From Pedobacter sp. HDW13 (GTDB lineage Bacteria > Bacteroidota > Bacteroidia > Sphingobacteriales > Sphingobacteriaceae): DNA of 64,000 nt. Below, piece by piece: positions 26,841 to 35,534 of this stretch. The stretch covers positions 806,001 to 870,000 of the forward strand of contig NZ_CP049868.1 of NCBI RefSeq assembly GCF_011303555.1. Reading direction: 5' to 3'. Within the stretch, counting starts at the first letter, position 1. Every line of letters starts with the position of its first letter. A model generated the notes under the pieces. That model was not told where the DNA came from. It saw nothing but the letters and a program-made list of their open reading frames with translations, and searched no databases. Both the position numbers and the translations under genes were made by a program.

Positions 26841-28361
26841 ATGGTAAACAATAAAAAACTCGCGCTTATAATTCTAGATGGTTGGGGCTACGGAAAACAA
26901 GATAATTCTGATGCTGCCTATGCTGCTAACACTCCTTTTTTCGATTCGTTATTACAGAATTATCCAAATTCTAAGCTTGAAGCATCTGGTGAGGCCGTAG
27001 GTTTACCAGCCGGACAAATGGGAAACTCGGAAGTGGGTCACATGAATTTAGGTGCCGGCCGCGTGGTTTACCAGGAACTGGGCAGAATAAACAAAGCAAT
27101 TGCCGACCGCGAGCTGCACAACAGCCCTGTTTTAGTAAACGCATTCGATTACGCTAAAAAGAACAACAAAGCAGTGCATTTTATCGGTTTGGTATCAAAC
27201 GGTGGTGTACATGCACATATCGAACATTTAAAAGCACTTTGCGATGCTGCGAACGAATCGACCGTAAAAAGTTATGTACACGCCTTTTTAGATGGCCGCG
27301 ATACTGACCCGAACTCAGGTTTAGGTTTTATTGCCGATTTACAAAACCACATTCAAAATACAGGTGCCAAATTAGCTACTTTAGTTGGCCGTTATTACGC
27401 TATGGACCGCGACAACCGTTGGGAACGTGTTAAACAGGCTTATGATGTAATGGTTAACGGTATTGGCGAAAAAACACAGGATGCTTTGGCTGCCATCAAA
27501 AAATCGTACGATGAAAATATTACCGACGAGTTCTTAAAACCTGTTGTACTTACACAGGATAACGGTGCTCCGGTAGCTACTATCCAACCTGATGACGTAG
27601 TGATTTGCTTTAACTTCCGTACGGATAGAGGTCGTGAAATTACCACTGCGCTAACGCAAAAAGATTTCCCTGAGCAACAAATGCACAAACTGCCATTGTA
27701 TTATGTAACCATGACTACGTATGATGAAAGTTTTGAAAAAGTAAATGTAATTTTCACCAAAGATGACCTGACCAAAACCATTGGCGAAGTTTTGGCCGAT
27801 AACAATAAAAACCAGATCCGGATTGCTGAAACAGAAAAGTATCCACACGTTACTTTCTTTTTCTCTGGAGGCAGGGAAGCTGAATTTGCAAACGAAAAAC
27901 GCATTTTAATTCCTTCGCCAAAAGTGGCAACCTACGATTTACAGCCAGAAATGAGCGCTGCAGGAATTACCGATGCCATTACCAAAGAAATGGAAACCGG
28001 TTGGGCAGATTTTATCTGTTTAAATTTTGCAAACCCTGATATGGTTGGTCATACCGGTGTTTTCGAAGCTGTAGTAAAAGCAGTAGAAACTGCCGATAAG
28101 TGTGCAGAAACTGTAGTCAAAACCGGACTTGCAAATGGCTATTCATTTATCCTTTTGGCAGATCATGGCAACTCAGAATATATGGTAAATGGCGATGGCT
28201 CTGTTAACACTGCCCACACGACTAATCTGGTTCCATGTATTTTAATCGATAATGACTACAAAACCATTGCTGACGGTAAACTAGGCGACATCGCCCCTAC
28301 TGTCTTAAGGATTTTAGGTGTTGACATTCCTGCAGAAATGACTGGAAACGTTTTAGTATAA
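26841..28361 (+). CDS. gpmI: 2,3-bisphosphoglycerate-independent phosphoglycerate mutase
   Basis: Interconverts 3- and 2-phosphoglycerate in glycolysis and gluconeogenesis, using two metal ions and a phosphoserine. The 506-aa protein has Asp13 in LIILDGWGYG and the nucleophile Ser63 in GQMGNSEVGHMNLGAG, then FLDGRDTDPNS and the C-terminal metal motifs VGHTGV and LADHGNSE. Its stop overlaps the next start by one base (TAATG), so the downstream lipoprotein is translationally coupled. Confidence 0.98.
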   Translation: MVNNKKLALIILDGWGYGKQDNSDAAYAANTPFFDSLLQNYPNSKLEASGEAVGLPAGQMGNSEVGHMNLGAGRVVYQELGRINKAIADRELHNSPVLVNAFDYAKKNNKAVHFIGLVSNGGVHAHIEHLKALCDAANESTVKSYVHAFLDGRDTDPNSGLGFIADLQNHIQNTGAKLATLVGRYYAMDRDNRWERVKQAYDVMVNGIGEKTQDALAAIKKSYDENITDEFLKPVVLTQDNGAPVATIQPDDVVICFNFRTDRGREITTALTQKDFPEQQMHKLPLYYVTMTTYDESFEKVNVIFTKDDLTKTIGEVLADNNKNQIRIAETEKYPHVTFFFSGGREAEFANEKRILIPSPKVATYDLQPEMSAAGITDAITKEMETGWADFICLNFANPDMVGHTGVFEAVVKAVETADKCAETVVKTGLANGYSFILLADHGNSEYMVNGDGSVNTAHTTNLVPCILIDNDYKTIADGKLGDIAPTVLRILGVDIPAEMTGNVLV

Positions 28362-28891
28362 TGACTAAAAAACGATATATCGCGGTATTTGCCTTGGCTT
28401 TGCTTTCCTGTAACCAACGGAAAGCTGCCGAAGCAAATACCAGCTTTTTATATTTTGATATTAAGGGGTATTTTGGAAAGGAAATAGTGCGTTTGCAAAA
28501 ACTCAATCCAACTGTACAAAAAACAGTAAGTATAAATGGTGAAGCCGAAAATAAATCGACCACTATTACCGACTGGCAGAAAGAGCTGGCTATTTTTGTA
28601 AATGCCGATATCAATAAAACATCGTGGAAGGGAAGTTTTAAAATTGTACAGAAAAATCGTGCAGATGTCTATACTTCAGACAATAAAAAGATTCCGGTAA
28701 AAAAAATTGTGGTTGAAAAGAGTGATCTAAAAATTAATAAGGTCGAAATTATTATCGATAATAAAAACATCTTATATCGATCGCAGGATACCCTAACCTA
28801 CTTTCCCGATAGTCTGTACCAGATAAAAAAACAACAAAAAATCAGGCTGTTAAAACTGAAAAAATACCTGATTATTGGAAAACTGAAATAA
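28361..28891 (+). CDS. Putative lipoprotein of unknown function
   Basis: Not recognised. The 176-aa product has a lipoprotein signal with LALLSC (Cys17). The remainder is Lys-rich with alternating beta-type segments such as VYTSDNKKIPVKKIVVEKSD. It overlaps gpmI by one base and is followed directly by a strong terminator, so it is the last gene of a two-gene operon. No functional link to glycolysis is evident. Confidence 0.78.
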   Translation: MTKKRYIAVFALALLSCNQRKAAEANTSFLYFDIKGYFGKEIVRLQKLNPTVQKTVSINGEAENKSTTITDWQKELAIFVNADINKTSWKGSFKIVQKNRADVYTSDNKKIPVKKIVVEKSDLKINKVEIIIDNKNILYRSQDTLTYFPDSLYQIKKQQKIRLLKLKKYLIIGKLK

Positions 28892-28927
28892 AAAAGGAGC
28901 CTTGATCGAATCGAGGCTCCTTTTTTT
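28891..28927. terminator. Bidirectional terminator
   Basis: AAAAAGGAGCCT pairs with AGGCTCCTTTTT around a loop itself containing GATCGAATC; long A and T runs on each side serve both converging genes. Confidence 0.9.
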
Positions 28928-28942
28928 ACTTTAAAAGCTTTT

Positions 28943-29563
28943 TTATTTTAAAGTGGCAATTTGTGCCTTATCATAAGTTACCCAATCGATAATATCTTTT
29001 CTAAGTGGTTGCAAAGTGAGTACTTTCTGAAAATCGGCAATTGAATTATTAAAAAGAGCTACGCATGCGGCTTTTTCGTCTTTTTTCTTGGCTTTAAACG
29101 ATTTAAATATTGCATAGTCTTTATAGGCTAAACCACGGTTCTGAAACATCTGGGTATCTTCTTCACCACTAATTTCAATTGCCTTTGTAAAATCTTTAAG
29201 CGATGCCTGATAAAAATTGTCGCGCATGGCACTTAACGATTCTTTCGGATCGTTGGCAATTTTTAACCTGGCTATTCCACGGTAGTAGTAAGCCGAAACC
29301 TCATTTGGTTTTATCACTAGTAAGCGGCTATAAGTATCAATACACTTTTCATACTCCCGGTTCTGGAAATACGAATAACCAAGCATCTGCAATACATTTG
29401 CATTGTCGGGAGTCTTGGCACTGGCTTTTTCCAATTGTGCAGCGGCTGTTTTATAATCACCTTTCATCATTGCCTGCATGCTTCTTTCGTAGTTACCCTG
29501 TGCAAAACTGCCTGTTGATGAAAAAATAATAAGTGCTAAAATCGCCTGTTTAAAATAGTTCAT
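28943..29563 (-). CDS. Exported tetratricopeptide-repeat protein
   Basis: A 206-aa protein with signal peptide ending near SFAQ (residue 22) and at least three TPR units, visible as GDYKTAAAQLEKASAKTPDN, NREYEKCIDTYSRLLVIKPN and a degenerate later one ending in KVLTLQP. TPRs mediate protein contacts; the partner is unknown. It is divergent from lon, with a TAGATTTG minus-7 box on the minus strand at 29583-29590. Confidence 0.88.
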   Translation of the reverse strand: MNYFKQAILALIIFSSTGSFAQGNYERSMQAMMKGDYKTAAAQLEKASAKTPDNANVLQMLGYSYFQNREYEKCIDTYSRLLVIKPNEVSAYYYRGIARLKIANDPKESLSAMRDNFYQASLKDFTKAIEISGEEDTQMFQNRGLAYKDYAIFKSFKAKKKDEKAACVALFNNSIADFQKVLTLQPLRKDIIDWVTYDKAQIATLK

Positions 29564-29878
29564 GTATGATTAATAAGTTTAACAAATCTAACGCCCAATA
29601 CAATATATAGGAGAAATTTTTTGCAATATAATCCTATTCTGATAATTTAAAAGTTTTAATTTCTTTTGTTCAGGCACAAAGTGACCAAACATTAGCTTAA
29701 ACGCAAAAAAATACATTATATGATATTGAGGGAAATATTTAAATTGCCCTGCCTTTTTAACATAACATTAATATAATTTTTACTTTGGCACAAGAGTTGA
29801 AATTGTTAACTTAATATAAAAATTAAACAAAGTGAATACGATCAAGCTGCCAGTTTGTCGTTAGCGGAAAATGTGATA
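29564..29878. other. Divergent intergenic region between the TPR gene and lon
   Basis: A 315-bp A+T-rich region. The minus-strand box TAGATTTG at 29583-29590 suits the TPR gene. For lon I see only a near match, TTACTTTG, about 90 bp upstream of its ATG. No gene or heat-shock CIRCE-type inverted repeat is visible. Confidence 0.5.
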
Positions 29879-32350
29879 ATGAGTAAACAAGATATATTTG
29901 ATTTCCATACAGCTATGCCAATAATCAATGAAGATACAGAGTTTTTTCCCCTAATGTCTCAACAAGACGAGGAGGAAATGAACAATGAGGAAACGCCCGA
30001 AACGTTGGCCATATTGCCTTTGCGAAACACCGTTTTATTTCCAGGAGTAGTGATTCCGATTACAGTTGGAAGAGATAAATCGATTAAACTAATTAAAGAA
30101 GCTTACAAGGGAAACAAAATTATTGGCGTAGTTTCTCAAAAAGACGTATCGATAGAAGACCCGACTTTTGAGCAGCTAAACACTGTTGGTACCGTTGCAA
30201 ACATCATTAAATTGTTGCAAATGCCCGATGGTAACACCACCGTAATTATACAGGGCAAGCAACGTTTCAGCTTAATTGAAGAGGTCCAGAACGAGCCTTA
30301 CATTAAAGCTGTTGTTAAAAAATTCGAAGAGCAGAAGCATAAAGCAGACAAGGAGTTTAAAACCCTTATTGCGTCTATACGCGAGATGTCGGCACAAATT
30401 ATTCAGCTTTCGCCAAATATTCCGAGCGAAGCCAGTATTGCGCTTAAAAACATCGAAAGCAATTCATTTTTGATCAATTTCATTTCATCAAACATGAATG
30501 CCGAAATGGCCGATAAGCAGAAAATCCTGGAAATGGACAAACTGCAGGAAAGAGCACAAAAAGTGATGGAGCTTTTAATGGTAGAGCTGCAGATGCTGGA
30601 ACTGAGAAACCAGATCCAATCGAAAGTACGTACCGATTTAGATAAGCAACAACGCGATTATTTCTTAAATCAGCAATTAAAAACCATTCAGGAAGAATTG
30701 GGTGGTAACTCTGCCGATTTAGAATTTGATGCTTTACAAGAAAGGGCTAAAAAGAAAAAATGGACCAAAGCTGTCGCTGCACATTTTGACAAAGAATTAG
30801 ACAAGCTGGGTAGAATGAACCCTGCCGCACCAGATTATTCGGTACAGTTAAATTATTTAGAACTCCTTTTGGATTTGCCATGGAGCGAGTTTACCAAAGA
30901 TAATTTCGATCTGAAAAGAGCACAGCGTATCCTGGATAAAGATCACTTTGGTTTAGAAAAAGTGAAGCAGCGTATTATCGAATACCTTGCTGTACTGAAA
31001 CTAAAACAAAATATGAAGGCCCCTATTTTATGTTTAGTTGGTCCTCCGGGAGTTGGTAAAACATCATTGGGCAAATCGATTGCAAAAGCTTTAGGCCGTA
31101 AATACGTACGTATGGCGTTGGGTGGTATCCGCGATGAAGCTGAAATCCGCGGTCACCGTAAAACCTATATTGGTGCTATGCCTGGACGTATTATTTCTTC
31201 TATCAAAAAAGCAGGTGCAGATAATCCAGTATTCGTATTGGATGAGATCGATAAGGTGGGAACCGACCATCGTGGTGATCCATCGTCGGCTTTACTTGAG
31301 GTTTTAGATCCTGAACAAAACAATGCTTTCTACGATCATTATGTAGAAATGGATTACGATTTATCGAACATCCTTTTTATTGCTACAGCAAACTCTTTGA
31401 GCACCATACAGCCTGCTTTGTTAGATCGTATGGAGATTATTGAAGTAAATGGTTATACTATTGAGGAGAAAATTGAAATCGCCAAAAAATACCTTTTGCC
31501 TAAGCAGAAAGAAAATCATGGCTTACAAACCAAAGATATTACCCTTAAACCTGCGCTGATTGAGAAGGTGATTGAAGATTACACCAGAGAATCGGGTGTG
31601 CGTGGCTTGGAGAAAAAAATAGGTTCACTGGTTCGTGGTGTGGCTACAAAAATTGCCATGGAAGAAACTTACGATGCGAACTTAAATCCAGAAGATGTAG
31701 AGCGTATTTTAGGTGCGCCGATTTATGATAAGGATTTATACGAAGGCAACGAAGTAGCTGGTGTGGTTACAGGTCTGGCCTGGACAAGCGTTGGAGGTGA
31801 TATTTTATTTATCGAATCGAGCTTAAGTCCCGGAAAAGGCAAACTTACCTTAACCGGTAACCTTGGCGATGTAATGAAAGAATCGGCTGTAATTGCCCTG
31901 GCTTACCTACGCGCACATGCTGCAGAATTTGGCATTGAGTATACCTTATTTGATAATTGGGATGTACACGTGCACGTGCCTGCCGGCGCTACGCCAAAGG
32001 ATGGTCCTTCGGCTGGTGTAACTATGCTTACGGCATTAACTTCGGCCTTTACCCAACGCAAAGTTAAACAACACCTGGCCATGACCGGCGAAATTACTTT
32101 ACGTGGAAAAGTCCTTCCTGTGGGGGGTATTAAAGAAAAAATCCTGGCTGCAAAAAGAGCAAACATCAAAGAAATTATCCTTTGCAAAAGCAATCGCAAA
32201 GATATTTTAGAGATTAAGGAAAGCTATATCAAGGACCTAAAATTCCACTACGTAAGCGAAATGAGCGAAGTGATTGATTTGGCCTTAACAAAAAACAAGG
32301 TGAAAAAACCTTTGGATTTAAGTGTTAAAGTTGCACCGATTGTAAACTAA
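29879..32350 (+). CDS. lon: ATP-dependent protease Lon
   Basis: A cytoplasmic AAA+ serine protease that removes damaged and regulatory proteins. From ATG 29879 the product has 823 aa. Order: N-terminal substrate-binding domain (about 40-240, with LPLRNTVLFPGVVIPI), helical linker, AAA+ module with Walker A GPPGVGKTS near residue 390 and a DEIDKVG Walker B, and the protease domain with the catalytic Ser in PKDGPSAGVTM (near 711) and Lys in KEKILAAKRA. An upstream TTG (29855) is in frame but less likely. Monocistronic. Confidence 0.98.
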   Translation: MSKQDIFDFHTAMPIINEDTEFFPLMSQQDEEEMNNEETPETLAILPLRNTVLFPGVVIPITVGRDKSIKLIKEAYKGNKIIGVVSQKDVSIEDPTFEQLNTVGTVANIIKLLQMPDGNTTVIIQGKQRFSLIEEVQNEPYIKAVVKKFEEQKHKADKEFKTLIASIREMSAQIIQLSPNIPSEASIALKNIESNSFLINFISSNMNAEMADKQKILEMDKLQERAQKVMELLMVELQMLELRNQIQSKVRTDLDKQQRDYFLNQQLKTIQEELGGNSADLEFDALQERAKKKKWTKAVAAHFDKELDKLGRMNPAAPDYSVQLNYLELLLDLPWSEFTKDNFDLKRAQRILDKDHFGLEKVKQRIIEYLAVLKLKQNMKAPILCLVGPPGVGKTSLGKSIAKALGRKYVRMALGGIRDEAEIRGHRKTYIGAMPGRIISSIKKAGADNPVFVLDEIDKVGTDHRGDPSSALLEVLDPEQNNAFYDHYVEMDYDLSNILFIATANSLSTIQPALLDRMEIIEVNGYTIEEKIEIAKKYLLPKQKENHGLQTKDITLKPALIEKVIEDYTRESGVRGLEKKIGSLVRGVATKIAMEETYDANLNPEDVERILGAPIYDKDLYEGNEVAGVVTGLAWTSVGGDILFIESSLSPGKGKLTLTGNLGDVMKESAVIALAYLRAHAAEFGIEYTLFDNWDVHVHVPAGATPKDGPSAGVTMLTALTSAFTQRKVKQHLAMTGEITLRGKVLPVGGIKEKILAAKRANIKEIILCKSNRKDILEIKESYIKDLKFHYVSEMSEVIDLALTKNKVKKPLDLSVKVAPIVN

Positions 32351-32406
32351 TTTATAATCTTTTGACAGAGAACGATTAAAAATCCAATTACAATAAATAC
32401 TTTTAT

Positions 32407-32433
32407 AGTCCCGATAATCATCGGGACTTTTTT
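32407..32433 (+). terminator. Terminator of lon abutting the next start codon
   Basis: AGTCCCGAT pairs perfectly with ATCGGGACT around a 4-nt loop and is followed by a T-tract that ends directly at the ATG of the LpxR-like gene (32434). Confidence 0.85.
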
Positions 32434-33384
32434 ATGAAATCACTTTTAGCTGCTTTAGTTTTTTGTTTGGTTGTATCAACCGGTTTTGCACAATCATTTA
32501 AGAATGAATTTGGTTTTAAAACCGAAAATGATGCCTATCTGGCTACTTTAAACGACCGTTATTACACCAATGGGCTATTTATTTATTTCCGCAGGGCTTT
32601 AAACACCGAAAAGCTATCGGATAAAATAGAGAAAAAAACCTACGAAATTTCTGCCGGGCAAAAAATGTATACACCTTACTGGGGGCAGGTACCAAACAAA
32701 GAGGATCAGGACCGTCCATTTGCCGGTTATTTATACGCAGGTGCGGCCTATTCGGTATTTTATAAAAACGAAAGTGTTTTAAAAACCAGTGTAGAGCTGG
32801 GTACAGTAGGCCCTAATTCGCTAGCACAAACGGCTCAACGTTTTTTACATAAAACGGTTGGTTTTTACACTCCGGCTGGTTGGGATTACCAGATTAAAAA
32901 TGAAGTAGCTGTAAATTTAGCAGCAAATTACAGCAAGCTAATTTTCAGACCCGAAGATCCGATTGCCGATATCAGCGCTCAGGGTTATGCCAATTTAGGT
33001 ACAACTTTTTCTGGCCTGGGTGCTTCGGTATTATTCAGGGCTGGTAAATTAAATCAGTTATTTAATAGCGCCTACCATAACGCTGTAATTGGAAATTCTA
33101 AAACCAAAAGCTTAAACAACTCAGAGTTTTTCTTTTACGTTAAACCGCAACTCAATTTTGTGGCTTACGATGCTACCATTCAAGGAAGTATGTTTAAAGA
33201 CAATAGTCCATTAACTTTTGGTGTTAAACCCATTGTTTTTGAACAACAGTTTGGGGTAAACTACAGTTCAAGAAGGTTTACTGCCGATTTCAATATCATT
33301 TTTAAAACCAAAGAAGTTAAAAGTGTAGCAAAAGCGCAAAATTACGGAGGTTTAAGCTTGTACTATAGGTTTGGGAAGAGCTAA
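32434..33384 (+). CDS. LpxR-like lipid A deacylase (DUF2219)
   Basis: A 316-aa outer-membrane protein with signal peptide MKSLLAALVFCLVVSTGFAQ. The mature N-terminus has the FGFKTENDAYL and DRYYTNGLFIYF motifs, and later DRPFAGYLYAGAAYS, that mark the LpxR family. In Salmonella LpxR is a beta-barrel Ca2+-dependent enzyme that removes the 3'-acyloxyacyl chain of lipid A; Asn and Asp of the END motif correspond to its active-site residues. Activity here is inferred. The start is fixed by the signal peptide even though a terminator lies immediately upstream. Confidence 0.88.
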   Translation: MKSLLAALVFCLVVSTGFAQSFKNEFGFKTENDAYLATLNDRYYTNGLFIYFRRALNTEKLSDKIEKKTYEISAGQKMYTPYWGQVPNKEDQDRPFAGYLYAGAAYSVFYKNESVLKTSVELGTVGPNSLAQTAQRFLHKTVGFYTPAGWDYQIKNEVAVNLAANYSKLIFRPEDPIADISAQGYANLGTTFSGLGASVLFRAGKLNQLFNSAYHNAVIGNSKTKSLNNSEFFFYVKPQLNFVAYDATIQGSMFKDNSPLTFGVKPIVFEQQFGVNYSSRRFTADFNIIFKTKEVKSVAKAQNYGGLSLYYRFGKS

Positions 33385-33473
33385 TTTATTGCTGAATTGC
33401 CAGATTGTTTTATTGTTGCCGGCTATCCATTACCTGATTAAAACGCCTAAAAGGCAAATTGCCATTTGAAAAC

Positions 33474-33989
33474 ATGAAAAAAGTAATCCTTTTTACCGTT
33501 TTGTTGTTTATTGCCTGTGCTGTAATTTACTATTTATATCCTGAAAAGAAATTACCTTTAAATGCCGAAATCGATTATATCGTTGTTAAAAAATCAGACC
33601 GGAAATTATTGGCTTATTCAGAACGCAAACTGATTAAAACGTATCAAATTTCATTAGGCGATAGTCCGCTTGGACATAAAGCGTATGAAGGTGATGAAAA
33701 AACGCCAGAAGGCCTGTACACCATCAACGCCAAAAATGCATTTAGCGGCTACCACAAAAACCTTGGGGTTTCTTACCCAAACTCAAAAGATATTACGCAT
33801 GCAAAACTTTTGGGAAAACCCGTAGGTGGCGATATTAAAATACATGGCATCAGAAACAATTTCGGTTTTATCGGCAAATTTCAAAGATTTTTTGACTGGA
33901 CCAATGGCTGTATCGCATTAACCAATAGTGAAGTTGATGAGCTATATGCTACCGTAAAAATTGGGACTAAAATTGAAATCAGACCCTGA
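33474..33989 (+). CDS. YkuD-type L,D-transpeptidase
   Basis: A 171-aa protein with an N-terminal membrane anchor or signal (residues 2-20) and a YkuD catalytic domain. Visible are DYIVVKKSDRKLLAY, TPEGLYTI, KIHGIRN and the catalytic His-Cys region DWTNGCIALTN. Such enzymes form 3-3 peptidoglycan crosslinks or attach proteins to peptidoglycan in the periplasm. ATG 33474 is preferred to an upstream TTG at 33459. It follows the LpxR-like gene by 89 bp and touches the convergent arfB gene end to end. Confidence 0.9.
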   Translation: MKKVILFTVLLFIACAVIYYLYPEKKLPLNAEIDYIVVKKSDRKLLAYSERKLIKTYQISLGDSPLGHKAYEGDEKTPEGLYTINAKNAFSGYHKNLGVSYPNSKDITHAKLLGKPVGGDIKIHGIRNNFGFIGKFQRFFDWTNGCIALTNSEVDELYATVKIGTKIEIRP

Positions 33990-34400
33990 TTAATCTATTG
34001 AAGGTTTTTTACGGCTTTCCTTCCGATTTGCAGTAAGAGCTTTATTTTTCAACCTTTTCTCGATGACACCCTTAGGAATTTTGGTTGGCTTTCTTTTTTT
34101 CTGAACAATCAGTGCCTTTTTCAGCAAATCGATCAGTTTTGCAATCGTTTTCTCTTTATTGAGCAGCTGGCTTCTATCCTCCTGCGAAACAATATGCAAC
34201 AATCCTTCACTATCAAGACGGTTTTGCAGCTTTTCTTTAAGCAAAGTCTTTTCCTCATCAGTAAAATACTCAAAGGTTTCTACATTAAATACCAGCTCTA
34301 CCTTACTCGAAACCTTATTTACATTTTGCCCACCTTTACCTCCGCTACGTGACGTTTTAAAAATGGCTGATCGTAAAATTTCTTCTCTGCTAGGTAACAT
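33990..34400 (-). CDS. arfB: Alternative ribosome-rescue factor ArfB (YaeJ)
   Basis: A 136-aa peptidyl-tRNA hydrolase that releases stalled ribosomes lacking a stop codon. The release-factor catalytic motif SGGKGGQNVNK is present with GGQ at residues 23-25, and the C-terminus is a Lys/Arg-rich tail that in this family enters the empty mRNA channel. Length fits ArfB rather than RF1/RF2. Divergent from cmk (74-bp gap). Confidence 0.95.
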   Translation of the reverse strand: MLPSREEILRSAIFKTSRSGGKGGQNVNKVSSKVELVFNVETFEYFTDEEKTLLKEKLQNRLDSEGLLHIVSQEDRSQLLNKEKTIAKLIDLLKKALIVQKKRKPTKIPKGVIEKRLKNKALTANRKESRKKPSID

Positions 34401-34459
34401 GCGGCAAAAATATAAAGAATATCGATTTAAAAAAAGTTAGCAAACCCATTGGCTTTTTT

Positions 34460-34467
34460 TACCTTTG
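34460..34467 (+). promoter_or_regulatory. Minus-7 box of cmk, 7 bp from the start codon
   Basis: TACCTTTG matches TAnnTTTG exactly and ends only 7 bp before ATG 34475, so the message is probably leaderless or nearly so. No good minus-33 TTG. Confidence 0.55.
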
Positions 34468-34474
34468 TAACAGA

Positions 34475-35155
34475 ATGAATAAAAACTTGGTTATAGCTAT
34501 TGATGGCTATTCATCTTGCGGAAAAAGCACCCTGGCAAAGGCATTGGCTAAAAAATTAGGTTTCATTTATGTAGATAGCGGGGCAATGTACCGTGCCGTT
34601 ACCCTATATTTTTTGCGTAATCACATTGATATTACCAACGATGCCAAAGTTGAAGATGCTTTACAACATATTGAACTAAATTTCCATTCGCGCGATTACG
34701 AATCGCATATTACCCTGAACGGCGAAGAAGTTTCTGAAGAAATCCGTTTAATGCCAGTTTCAGAAAATGTTAGCGAAGTTTCTGCCCACAAAATTGTACG
34801 CCATGAAATGGTAAAACAACAGCAGCGCATGGGCAAATCGAAAAACATTGTGATGGATGGCCGCGATATCGGCACTACCGTTTTCCCACATGCATCGGTT
34901 AAATTCTTCATGACAGCCGATCCAAAAATAAGAGCCGAACGCCGCTTTAAAGAGCTGGAGAGCAAAGGCAACAACTATACCACTTTGGAAGAAGTTTTTG
35001 AAAACCTGGCCCACCGCGATTATGCCGATACCACCCGGAAAGAAAGTCCGCTGATTAGAGCAGAAGATGCTATCATTTTAGACAATACTGATTTAACACA
35101 AGAAGAGCAACTTACCTTCGCGCTATACCATGTGGAACCCTTTTTGGCTCATTAG
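34475..35155 (+). CDS. cmk: Cytidylate kinase
   Basis: Phosphorylates CMP and dCMP. The 226-aa protein has the P-loop variant GYSSCGKST at residues 11-19, VDSGAMYRAVT, the GRDIGTTVFP nucleotide-monophosphate segment and FFMTADPKIRAERRF. The length fits Bacteroidota Cmk. It appears monocistronic; a repeat-filled intergenic region follows. Confidence 0.96.
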   Translation: MNKNLVIAIDGYSSCGKSTLAKALAKKLGFIYVDSGAMYRAVTLYFLRNHIDITNDAKVEDALQHIELNFHSRDYESHITLNGEEVSEEIRLMPVSENVSEVSAHKIVRHEMVKQQQRMGKSKNIVMDGRDIGTTVFPHASVKFFMTADPKIRAERRFKELESKGNNYTTLEEVFENLAHRDYADTTRKESPLIRAEDAIILDNTDLTQEEQLTFALYHVEPFLAH

Positions 35156-35534
35156 TTAACGTTGTGGTTTTATAGGTTATTAGTCGATAGCCAATAGCCT
35201 GATTTAACTGTAAACTAATAATTGCCAGCTGAATACTTTGGAAAAAACATTCTCTATGTTAATCCGTGCATCTGTGGCTAAATAGTTCATTTATCAATAG
35301 CCAATTCCAACTGATAAATGCTAACTGTTTACTGTTATTTAGTCAATAGCCTTAATCCAATTGAAAACTGAATTGCCAACTGAATACATTGGAAAAAATA
35401 ATTTCTGTGTTAATCCGTGCATCAGTGGTTAAATGGTTCATTTATCGATAGTCCTAATCCAGTTGCAAACTGAATTGCCAACTGAATACATTGGAAAAAA
35501 ATTCATATTTTTAGCACCTAACCCAAATGCAAAT
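35156..35534. repeat. Intergenic tandem direct repeats
   Basis: Three copies of a unit beginning AATTGCCAACTGAATAC-TTGG start at 35220, 35371 and 35473 (the last is partial). Between them are two copies of a TTAATCCGTGCATC-GTGG word and of TTCATTTATC-ATAG. Copy spacing is about 151 and 102 bp. No gene is visible. The final partial copy runs into the promoter region of the DUF1080 gene. Confidence 0.7.

Noticed and set aside
29855..29878. Upstream TTG start for lon
   Set aside because: In frame, but the eight extra residues are not family-like and an ATG follows at 29879.
35220..35505. CRISPR array
   Set aside because: Repeat units are over 100 bp, imperfect, only three, unevenly spaced, and no cas genes are near.
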